Below, one piece after another: positions 1 through 4,848 of a stretch of DNA of 5,665 nt. A program made the translations under genes and the position numbers. Source of the DNA: Gammaproteobacteria bacterium (GTDB lineage: Bacteria; Pseudomonadota; Gammaproteobacteria; Steroidobacterales; Woeseiaceae); contig JAOUNK010000229.1 of the NCBI GenBank assembly GCA_029881015.1, positions 1 through 5,665 on the forward strand, given 5' to 3'. Each line of letters begins with the position of its first letter. Position 1 is the first letter of the stretch. The notes under the pieces are model-generated. The model was not told the origin of the DNA and did not search any database. It was given only the letters and a program-made list of their open reading frames with translations.

Positions 1-534
1 GATGCGGAATTGTGCATAAGTTGCGGCATCTGTGTTGGTGCCTGCCCGACGGCGACCCCGTTTCGAACAAGAAGCGCGCTGGTACCCGGTATCGACTTGC
101 CGAACCACTCCGCAGCCGATATTCGCCGCGATATTGTCGAACAGACTGAGCAACCCTCCAAGGCACCGAGAATAATGGTGTTCGGGTGCAGGGACGATCG
201 CCAGACAGAGGCACTGCGTCGAGCAGGTGGTAATGTCGTAAGCGTTCGGTGCATGGCGCACCTGCAGCCTTCGTTTCTGGATTTTGTGCTGAGCCGCGAC
301 CACGCGGAAGGCATTCTATTGCTTGGCTGCGAGGATGGAAATTGCAACTATCGGCTTGGGGCCGAGTGGACGGAAGCTCGCATTGGTCGTGAGCGTGATC
401 CGCGGCTGAGAAAACGTACCGACACGGCGAGAATCGCGATGGGCTGGTGTAGCCCGTGGAGCGACATCAAGGATCCCGCCGGGAAGCTTGCCGCGTTCCG
501 CGACGCCCTGGCCGGCAGTGACGCGGACGCATGA
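1..534 (+). CDS. 4Fe-4S ferredoxin / MvhD-type hydrogenase iron-sulfur subunit protein, 3' part
   Basis: The reading frame is open at the first base, so the N-terminus lies outside the window; 177 residues remain. A TTG at base 10 is not the start, because it codes the Leu just before the iron-sulfur motif. Residues 5-16 carry CxxCxxCxxxCP (C5, C8, C11, C15), a 4Fe-4S cluster site. Residues from about 55 to 130 resemble the MvhD/FlpD delta-subunit domain: cysteines at 63, 84, 110 and 115, with GCEDGNCNYRLG matching the family's GC..(D/N)CxY signature, and one more Cys at 150. In methanogens MvhD passes electrons from hydrogenase to heterodisulfide reductase; bacterial relatives serve other redox complexes. 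A cytoplasmic electron-carrier role is inferred; partner and donor are unknown. The stop overlaps the next gene's start (ATGA), so they form one operon. Confidence 0.85.
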   Translation, partial: DAELCISCGICVGACPTATPFRTRSALVPGIDLPNHSAADIRRDIVEQTEQPSKAPRIMVFGCRDDRQTEALRRAGGNVVSVRCMAHLQPSFLDFVLSRDHAEGILLLGCEDGNCNYRLGAEWTEARIGRERDPRLRKRTDTARIAMGWCSPWSDIKDPAGKLAAFRDALAGSDADA

Positions 535-1022
535 AACTCTTCTTTGAAATCCTGGCCTGGGCGGCCTTTGCCGCGGTGGTAGGACTCTTGTCCGTTTGGC
601 CACGCTACAGTCTTGTTGATGAGGGCAACGCGATCATTACGGTGACATTTGCACATGCCGCGCAACGTGTTGGCGAATGCCGCATTCTTACCCAGGATGA
701 ACTGAACGAGCTGCCGCCGAACATGCGAAAGCCTTCTGACTGCCCGCGCGAGCGGCACGTCGTGCGTTTCGAGCTCCGTTCGGGTGAGCGTGTGCTGTAC
801 AAGGACACGCTGCTGCCGAGCGGTATCTGGTCGGATGGCAAGGCAAATATCTACCAGCGAGTGGTCATACCGGCCGGTACGCACGACATTTTCGTCGGGA
901 TGAATGACAGTGGCAGTGAGGAGGCGTTCGACTACGAGGCTCGAACGCGCGTGGAGGTGGCTCCGGGAAGAAATATTGTTGTGAGTTTCGAACCCGAGTC
1001 AGGAGAATTTACAGTTCGTTGA
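531..1022 (+). CDS. Membrane-anchored protein of unknown function with two cysteines
   Basis: 163 residues. I do not recognise a named family. Residues 5-22 form one hydrophobic segment, followed by WPRYSLVD, so the protein is probably an inner-membrane anchor with a periplasmic domain. The soluble part holds two cysteines (C50 in VGECR, C71 in SDCPRER) flanking a Pro-rich stretch (ELPPNMRKP); they could form a disulfide or bind a metal. The rest alternates short hydrophobic and charged stretches (VVRFEL, RVVIPAG, RVEVAPG, IVVSFEPE), suggesting a beta-sandwich. The ATG overlaps the upstream stop by ATGA, indicating translational coupling to the MvhD-type protein. The stop lies just before the hemerythrin ribosome-binding site. 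Its place in a redox operon opposite a heme-copper subunit suggests an accessory or assembly role; this is inference. Confidence 0.85.
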   Translation: MKLFFEILAWAAFAAVVGLLSVWPRYSLVDEGNAIITVTFAHAAQRVGECRILTQDELNELPPNMRKPSDCPRERHVVRFELRSGERVLYKDTLLPSGIWSDGKANIYQRVVIPAGTHDIFVGMNDSGSEEAFDYEARTRVEVAPGRNIVVSFEPESGEFTVR

Positions 1023-1024
1023 GG
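1021..1024 (+). promoter_or_regulatory. Ribosome-binding site deciding the hemerythrin start
   Basis: GAGG sits 5 nt before the ATG at 1030 and overlaps the stop codon of the upstream gene. A GTG at 1024 is also in frame, but it overlaps this site and has no site of its own. The ATG is therefore the better start. Confidence 0.6.
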
Positions 1025-1029
1025 TGGCA

Positions 1030-1428
1030 ATGAGTTTGCTAAAGTGGAAGCCGGAATACTCGGTTGGCGTTGCATCGGTGGACGAAGAGCACCGCGAGAT
1101 GATCGACATGATCAATCGCGTCTATGCGCAGCTGGGCGGATCACCGAAGTCCGCGGAGATCGAGGCCTGCCTGGAAGACATTTTCGCGACGATCTCAGCG
1201 CATTTTGCGCTGGAAGAACGCATCATGAAAGACGCAGGATATGCCGAGTACGAAGCCCACAAGAACGATCACGAGGATCTGCTCGACGAAATCCGCGACT
1301 TGATGGACGAATTTGATGCAGATGCCGAAACCGGCCGCCGGGCTCTCGAGACGCGTCTCTCTGCCTGGTTTACCCGGCACTTCTCGAGCTACGACGCGCG
1401 TCTCCACGGCGAGCTCGGCCACCGCTGA
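1030..1428 (+). CDS. Bacteriohemerythrin
   Basis: 132 residues, the usual length for a single-domain bacterial hemerythrin. The N-terminus LLKWKPEYSVGV is the typical opening of the family. All seven di-iron ligands are visible: H21 (DEEHRE), H58 and E62 (HFALE), H77 and H81 (HKNDH), H117 and D122 (HFSSYD). The protein should be a soluble cytoplasmic four-helix bundle holding a non-heme Fe-Fe site. Known relatives bind O2 reversibly, deliver it to membrane oxidases, act in sensing or iron handling, and can bind NO. It is the last gene of the operon with the MvhD-type protein and the anchored protein. It converges on the heme-copper subunit unit with only 8 nt between stop codons, which makes a role in O2 or NO handling plausible but unproven. 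Confidence 0.95.
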   Translation: MSLLKWKPEYSVGVASVDEEHREMIDMINRVYAQLGGSPKSAEIEACLEDIFATISAHFALEERIMKDAGYAEYEAHKNDHEDLLDEIRDLMDEFDADAETGRRALETRLSAWFTRHFSSYDARLHGELGHR

Positions 1429-1436
1429 ATCTGCGG

Positions 1437-1631
1437 CTATGTGCTCAGCAACGTCCTGAGCACACGGAATGTCAGCATCGCCAGCAGCAGAATCACGACA
1501 AAAAATACGATTTGTCGTTGCTTGAGTACTTCACCGCGCCGCAGTTCGATCATCCGGACGATCCAGTCCGCGAGGAAGTAGATGAAGATCGCATTGAGTG
1601 TGAATACGAGAATTTCGACTATTGGATTCAT
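1437..1631 (-). CDS. Small two-helix membrane protein coupled to heme-copper subunit I
   Basis: 64 residues, starting MNPIVEILVF. There are two hydrophobic segments (about 5-25 and 41-60), separated by a basic loop with R26, R31, R32, K37 and R39. By the positive-inside rule the loop is cytoplasmic and both ends face the periplasm. The ATG (1631-1629) overlaps the stop of the upstream subunit I gene as ATGA, so the two are almost certainly translated together. A longer in-frame reading starting further upstream exists, but it would overlap subunit I over about 240 bases with low-complexity Arg/Gly-rich sequence and is not credible. I do not recognise the family. Position and size recall small accessory subunits of heme-copper enzymes (compare CcoQ), but no sequence motif proves this. 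Confidence 0.75.
   Translation of the reverse strand: MNPIVEILVFTLNAIFIYFLADWIVRMIELRRGEVLKQRQIVFFVVILLLAMLTFRVLRTLLST
1440..1464. terminator. Perfect 9-bp hairpin between convergent operons (possible bidirectional transcript end)
   Basis: TGTGCTCAG (1440-1448) pairs perfectly with CTGAGCACA (1456-1464) around a 7-nt loop. It begins 11 nt after the hemerythrin stop and lies inside the last codons of the minus-strand small membrane gene, ending next to that gene's stop. There is no T-run on either strand, so it is not a textbook intrinsic terminator. It may still stop or stabilise the 3' ends of both converging transcripts. Confidence 0.4.
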
Positions 1632-2995
1632 TGCTCTACAGCCTTGCCCCGTCCGCGGAGTGATTTCCAGGCGACGAGCAGGAACAGCAGACCGCCGATC
1701 ACCGACACCAGCCCGCCCAGTCCCATCAGTCCCATACCCGCCGTCTGGCCTATGCCGTCGAGCCCCTGCGCTGCGCCCGCTGTCTTGCGCTGCACGCCAT
1801 AGCCTCCGCTCCACGCGAGTCCGATGATGTGCATCAGCTGCCCCCCACCGTAAACATACGGCTGCCACGTAGCCATCCTTGCGGGCAAGGCGCCAAAGCC
1901 GAGCCTCGGCAGCAGGTAGTAGGTCAGCCCCATGAATGCGATGGTCACGCCGACCGTTGCACCGTGATAGTGAGCCGGGATGACGATATCGAGGCCCGCA
2001 ATCATGAATCCCAGGGCGCCGCCGACAGCAAACAGCCCCAGGGAGCTGACCAGCGCGGCGCGCAGGTAACGGCCTTCACCCTGCGGTTTCGAGGCCTTCC
2101 ACAGGCTTGCCGCTACCGCGAGACCGAGGGGCAGGCAGGACAGGCCGCCGTACTTCATCAGTTCGGTAAATGCGAGCCTGTGACCGGCAGACGTGACGTC
2201 ATGGGCCAGGTAGAGAAACGGCACCGTGATAACGGGCAAGGCCAGAAAAACCAGGAACACCAAGGTGAGTCTTGGCGTCAATTCAAAACGCCCGCCGCTT
2301 GCATACGCCAGCACCACCCATCCAATCATCATGAGCAGCGTGTAGCTGAACTGGATGACGTGTCCACCGCCCCAGAACATGAATTCAAAATAGACCTGCC
2401 CATCCATTCCCTGCGGCAGACCTCGCCATGAGGCGAATACGGCGATGATCGAAAACCCGGTCAGCAGGGTCGAAAGCGTTATGCCGAACTGCAGGGAGCC
2501 TGCGCCATCCAGTTTCGCCGCGATACGTGGCCGGCCGACCAGGGTGCGAACAAGGTGGCTGAAAATGCCTGCTGCAAACAATCCCAGCCCAAGGTAGAAC
2601 AGCGGGTGTTGCAGAATCGGTACGTAGTTGTTCATGAGTGGGTCCGCTGCACCCAGGAACGGGCAAACGACGATCACCAGGGTACCGATTGTCGCCAGGG
2701 AGAAGGATATTCGATCCCACCATGGCTGCTCGGTTACAGCGGCAAGACTCCAGAATGCCGCCGATATTGCGAGTAGCCAGATCAGCACCGACAAGGTTAC
2801 GTGCACCACGAGCGCCACCCGGAAGAAGTCGATAAACGGAATCGACTCTTGCACGACGGGCGTGCGCGCCATGACCAGCAGAATGGAAAACACACCGGCA
2901 GCAACCAGCGAAAAGAGTCCAAGAACCAGCCACGCAGCGGTGTTTTGGCCTGCTGCGATGCTGCGAATCGGTAGATGAAAGTTCGTCTCGGGCAT
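1628..2995 (-). CDS. Heme-copper oxidase superfamily subunit I with altered active site (NO reductase-like candidate)
   Basis: 455 residues with about 12 hydrophobic segments, the normal subunit I core. Heme and metal ligands align by motif. H65 in helix II and H344 in helix X fit the low-spin heme; H342 (AHYHG) fits the high-spin heme. H212 (WGGGHVIQF, helix VI) and H265 (LAHDVTSAG, helix VII) fit CuB-type ligands. Where oxidases have HH in helix VII (A-type: WAHHMYTVG), this protein has H265-D266. The crosslinked Tyr four residues after the helix VI His is F216, and the helix VIII K-channel Lys position appears to be Ala. Helix XI (about 377-397, with H389) and the following loop (YGVQRK) resemble the A-type region. 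Loss of the Tyr argues against O2 reduction and towards NO reduction or another reaction. No subunit II is in the window. The start at 2995 has no Shine-Dalgarno sequence but is the only sensible ATG before helix I. Confidence 0.9.
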   Translation of the reverse strand: MPETNFHLPIRSIAAGQNTAAWLVLGLFSLVAAGVFSILLVMARTPVVQESIPFIDFFRVALVVHVTLSVLIWLLAISAAFWSLAAVTEQPWWDRISFSLATIGTLVIVVCPFLGAADPLMNNYVPILQHPLFYLGLGLFAAGIFSHLVRTLVGRPRIAAKLDGAGSLQFGITLSTLLTGFSIIAVFASWRGLPQGMDGQVYFEFMFWGGGHVIQFSYTLLMMIGWVVLAYASGGRFELTPRLTLVFLVFLALPVITVPFLYLAHDVTSAGHRLAFTELMKYGGLSCLPLGLAVAASLWKASKPQGEGRYLRAALVSSLGLFAVGGALGFMIAGLDIVIPAHYHGATVGVTIAFMGLTYYLLPRLGFGALPARMATWQPYVYGGGQLMHIIGLAWSGGYGVQRKTAGAAQGLDGIGQTAGMGLMGLGGLVSVIGGLLFLLVAWKSLRGRGKAVEQ

Positions 2996-3003
2996 TGCGG
3001 CGG

Positions 3004-3009
3004 ATGATA
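3004..3009 (-). promoter_or_regulatory. Candidate -10 element for the heme-copper subunit I gene
   Basis: Read on the minus strand the hexamer is TATCAT (5 of 6 to TATAAT). It lies 8 nt before the ATG at 2995, which would put the transcript start at or next to the start codon. The best -35 at normal spacing (TGCCCA, 3027-3032) is weak, so an activator may be needed. Pattern-based only. Confidence 0.35.
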
Positions 3010-3012
3010 CGG

Positions 3013-3018
3013 CATAAT
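3013..3018 (+). promoter_or_regulatory. Candidate -10 element for the alpha-hydroxy-acid dehydrogenase gene
   Basis: CATAAT (5 of 6 to TATAAT) ends 7 nt before the ATG at 3026, so transcription would begin at about the start codon. No good -35 is visible upstream, where the DNA is already coding sequence of the divergent gene. Only 3 bp separate this hexamer from the opposing one, so the two promoters would overlap. Confidence 0.35.
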
Positions 3019-3025
3019 CTTGCAG

Positions 3026-4177
3026 ATGGGCATTGATCGTTGCTTCAACCTGATGGACTTCCGGCGCATCGCAAAGCGCAAGCTGCCGGCTCCCGTATTT
3101 CATTACATTGACGGCGGAGCAGACGACGAATGGTCGTTGCGACGCAATACAGAGGCGTACAACGACTACGAGCTGCAGCCTGCGCATTTGTCCGATGTCA
3201 GCAAGATACAGACGGGCACGACCCTGTTCGGCAAGCCTGTCGACTGGCCGGTGATGATCGCGCCGACCGGCGCCTCGAGGTTGTTTCACGCCGGCGGTGA
3301 GCCGGCCGTCGCGAGGGCGGCCGGCAAGTTTGGTATCCCTTACAGCCTGTCGACGGTCGGTACCACGACGATCGAAGACATCGGCGCGATCGGCGACCAT
3401 CCCAAGGTCTTTCAGATCTATGTCTTCAAGGATCGCGGAATGACCCGGGCATTCGTCGAACGCTGTAAGGCGAGCAACTACGCAGCCTTGTGCCTGACGG
3501 TCGACACGCCCGTTGCGGGAAATCGTGAGCGCGACTACGTGTACGGCATGATGGCGACGGCGAAGCCGGCGCTGGCCAGCGTTCCGAGCATGCTGCGACA
3601 TCCGGGCTGGTTGTACCGGGCCGTCGTCCGCAAGGACATGGAGCTCGTCAATATCACGCAAGGGGACAACGTACAGAAATTCACCGACGCCAGTGTCATG
3701 GACTTTATCGACAGCCAGTTCGATCGCTCACTGACGTGGAAGGACGTCGAGTGGCTCGCGGGTGAGTGGGGCGGTCCGTTGATCATCAAGGGTGTGCAAA
3801 CCGTCGACGACTGCCGCAAGGCGGCGGATTCCGGGGCGACAGCGGTCATGTTGTCCAATCACGGTGGTCGCCAGTTGGAAGGCACACCCGCACCGGTCGA
3901 CTGCATCCCGGCAGTGGCCGATGCATTGCGTGACCGGCTGGAGATCATCTGTGACGGCGGGGTACGGCGGGGCACGCACGTCGTCAAAGCCCTCGCGCTC
4001 GGTGCGCATGCCTGCAGCATTGGCCGTGGTTACCTGTATGCGCTGGCGGCCGGTGGCCAGCCCGGTGTCGAACGCGGTCTCGGCCTGTTACGAGGCGAGG
4101 TGGAGCGAACGATGGCGCTGCTTGGCTGCGACTCGGTCGACAAGCTGGACGGCCGGTTCGTCAGGAAACGGGTCTGA
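3026..4177 (+). CDS. FMN-dependent alpha-hydroxy-acid dehydrogenase/oxidase (LldD / glycolate oxidase family)
   Basis: 383 residues, full family length. It should oxidise an (S)-2-hydroxy acid such as L-lactate to the 2-oxo acid, using FMN in a TIM barrel. Visible sites: Y27 (FHYIDGGA, substrate carboxylate), APTGASRLFHAGG at 79-91 and STVGTTTIEDI from 109 (FMN region), Q130/Y132 (FQIYV), T158/D160/R167 (LTVDTPVAGNRERD), K255 (IIKGV), the catalytic base H279 with R282 (LSNHGGRQLEGTPAP), and D310/R314 (CDGGVRRG). Loop 4 (about 171-235) is long, as in membrane-associated LldD-type dehydrogenases that feed quinone or cytochrome. L-lactate, glycolate and mandelate cannot be told apart by eye. ATG 3026 is chosen because DRCFNLMDFRRIAKRKLP belongs to the usual N-terminus; TTG 3020 and ATG 3053 are alternatives. 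It stands alone, divergent from the heme-copper gene. Confidence 0.93.
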   Translation: MGIDRCFNLMDFRRIAKRKLPAPVFHYIDGGADDEWSLRRNTEAYNDYELQPAHLSDVSKIQTGTTLFGKPVDWPVMIAPTGASRLFHAGGEPAVARAAGKFGIPYSLSTVGTTTIEDIGAIGDHPKVFQIYVFKDRGMTRAFVERCKASNYAALCLTVDTPVAGNRERDYVYGMMATAKPALASVPSMLRHPGWLYRAVVRKDMELVNITQGDNVQKFTDASVMDFIDSQFDRSLTWKDVEWLAGEWGGPLIIKGVQTVDDCRKAADSGATAVMLSNHGGRQLEGTPAPVDCIPAVADALRDRLEIICDGGVRRGTHVVKALALGAHACSIGRGYLYALAAGGQPGVERGLGLLRGEVERTMALLGCDSVDKLDGRFVRKRV

Positions 4178-4229
4178 TCGGGTCCGCGCTGCGCAATCCG
4201 GGATCGTTTCGCGGCCGAAATGCTTTGCT

Positions 4230-4252
4230 CCCCGCCACCAGGTGTGGGGGGG
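4230..4252 (+). terminator. GC-rich hairpin downstream of the hydroxy-acid dehydrogenase
   Basis: CCCCGCCAC (4230-4238) pairs with GTGGGGGGG (4244-4252) with one G-G mismatch and a 5-nt loop, 52 nt after the stop codon. No T-run follows, so termination here is only possible. The rest of 4178-4270 shows no gene. Confidence 0.25.
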
Positions 4253-4334
4253 CGATTTCACCTAAACCCCTATATTCACAGGATGATCCGGGCCCGGGCG
4301 CCGGTAGACGCCGCGCTTGACGGTACGCGGGTGC

Positions 4335-4355
4335 AGCAAATTTCCGGAATTTGCT
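4335..4355. repeat. 21-bp inverted repeat upstream of the cold-shock gene (operator or leader hairpin)
   Basis: AGCAAATT (4335-4342) and AATTTGCT (4348-4355) are perfect 8-bp arms around TCCGG. It stands about 80 nt before the csp start codon and is directly followed by AT-rich sequence with a weak -10-like TAATAT (4358-4363). It could be a dimeric regulator's site overlapping the promoter or a hairpin in the mRNA leader; the sequence does not decide. Confidence 0.4.
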
Positions 4356-4370
4356 AGTAATATCAACCGT

Positions 4371-4391
4371 GCCGCAGCATGTTGGCTCGGC
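4371..4391 (+). other. Hairpin in the cold-shock gene leader
   Basis: GCCG-AGC (4371-4374 and 4376-4378, with C4375 bulged) pairs with GCT-CGGC (4385-4391) around a 6-nt loop. Flanking CAACC (4364-4368) and GGTTG (4407-4411) are also complementary and could enclose it. Structured leaders are usual for csp mRNAs, but this one matches no leader I know. Confidence 0.3.
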
Positions 4392-4426
4392 ATTCTAGGC
4401 CGCGCTGGTTGCGGTAGTGTTCGTGT

Positions 4427-4432
4427 AAGAGG
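4427..4432 (+). promoter_or_regulatory. Strong ribosome-binding site of the cold-shock gene
   Basis: AAGAGG lies 5 nt before the ATG at 4438. It is one of the clearest Shine-Dalgarno sites in the window, which fits a highly expressed small protein. Confidence 0.7.
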
Positions 4433-4437
4433 TAGTT

Positions 4438-4650
4438 ATGTCAGGCGAAAGAGTTGTAGGAACCGTCAAGTGGTTCAACGATGACAAGGGATTTGGATTT
4501 ATCGAGCGGGAAGGCGGCCAGGATGTATTCGTGCATCACACCGCTATCCAGATGGAAGGCTTCAAGACCCTGAAAGAAGGGCAGAAGGTGACCATGGAAG
4601 TGACCCAGGGGCAGAAAGGCCCGCAGGCGGAAAACGTCATCGCGGAATAG
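4438..4650 (+). CDS. Cold-shock protein, CspA family
   Basis: 70 residues, a complete single cold-shock domain. The nucleic-acid-binding motifs are intact: RNP1 at 17-22 (KGFGFI) and RNP2 at 30-34 (VFVHH), with the aromatic platform W12, F13, F19, F21, F31, H33 and F42. The opening GTVKWFNDDKGFGF and the ending GPQAENVI are the family signature. Members are cytoplasmic RNA chaperones that melt mRNA structure; some are cold-induced and others constitutive or stress-induced, and the protein sequence does not say which. It is probably monocistronic: a 260-bp gene-free region with inverted repeats precedes it and a series of hairpins follows. The family assignment is secure, but the paralogue letter (A, C, D, E) cannot be assigned. 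Confidence 0.97.
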   Translation: MSGERVVGTVKWFNDDKGFGFIEREGGQDVFVHHTAIQMEGFKTLKEGQKVTMEVTQGQKGPQAENVIAE

Positions 4651-4660
4651 GCTGTGCCGC

Positions 4661-4726
4661 TTCAGTAATACCTGGAGAACAATACAAATCGGCCCGGACA
4701 CCGTGCCGGTCGGGAGTATTACTGAA
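4661..4726. repeat. 66-bp inverted-repeat element after csp (11-bp perfect arms, nested hairpin)
   Basis: TTCAGTAATAC (4661-4671) and GTATTACTGAA (4716-4726) are perfect 11-bp arms. Inside, 4690-4697 pairs with 4706-4712 (CCGG with CCGG plus three more pairs, C4693 bulged, 8-nt loop), giving a two-tier hairpin. It starts 10 nt after the csp stop. There is no T-run on either strand and no obvious flanking direct repeat. It could be a transcript-end or RNA-stabilising structure, a repeat-family palindrome or a tiny inverted-repeat element. Confidence 0.55.
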
Positions 4727-4733
4727 ATGCCAT

Positions 4734-4757
4734 GCGCCGGGGCAGACCAACCGGCGC
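4734..4757 (+). terminator. 7-bp GC hairpin downstream of csp
   Basis: GCGCCGG (4734-4740) pairs perfectly with CCGGCGC (4751-4757) around a 10-nt loop. It is followed by GAAAGGGGGG rather than T residues. It may back up the preceding 66-bp structure as a transcript end; evidence is structural only. Confidence 0.3.
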
Positions 4758-4766
4758 GAAAGGGGG

Positions 4767-4784
4767 GCGACACGCGAGTGTTGC
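4767..4784 (+). other. Hairpin with GNRA-type tetraloop upstream of the DUF7009-like gene
   Basis: GCGACAC (4767-4773) pairs with GTGTTGC (4778-4784), with one G-T wobble, around a GCGA loop of the stable GNRA type. An alternative 5-bp stem (4783-4787 with 4795-4799) shares bases G4783-C4784 with it, so the two are mutually exclusive. It may be part of the leader of the downstream gene. No promoter was convincing in 4785-4848. Confidence 0.3.
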
Positions 4785-4848
4785 GCAGTGCCCGTGCGCG
4801 AGTGGGAATCTGCTTTGACCGCCCGACACCACACGAGAAGAACCCTTT

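Noticed and set aside
348..884. A minus-strand frame of 178 codons opposite the MvhD-type and anchored-protein genes.
   Set aside because: Arg/Ser-rich composition without motifs, fully overlapping two well-supported coupled genes; typical antisense shadow of GC-rich coding DNA.
1632..1868. A longer start for the small membrane protein, giving 143 residues.
   Set aside because: The added part is Arg/Gly/Ala-rich shadow sequence overlapping the C-terminus of subunit I; the ATGA-coupled start at 1631 explains the gene better.
1829..2431. A plus-strand frame of 200 codons inside the heme-copper gene.
   Set aside because: Gln/Arg/His-rich with no recognisable domain; it is the complement of membrane-helix codons.
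1628..2995. Simple annotation as a cbb3-type (CcoN) or aa3 cytochrome oxidase subunit.
   Set aside because: The CcoN helix VII motif (GPHHLHYTALP) and the active-site Tyr are absent, and the helix VII pair is His-Asp, so a standard oxidase call would mislead.
2996..3661. A minus-strand open frame extends the heme-copper subunit I upstream by more than 200 codons, opposite the hydroxy-acid dehydrogenase.
   Set aside because: The dehydrogenase on the plus strand has complete family motifs across the same DNA. The extension has no membrane or domain character, and helix I of subunit I follows directly after the ATG at 2995.
4288..4297. CCGGGCCCGG, a perfect 10-bp palindrome.
   Set aside because: Short, all G and C in GC-rich intergenic DNA, with no loop; expected by chance.
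4317..4345. TTGACG at 4317-4322 as a -35 box for csp.
   Set aside because: At 17-bp spacing the -10 would be ATTTCC, a poor match, and the better AT-rich hexamers are at the wrong distance.
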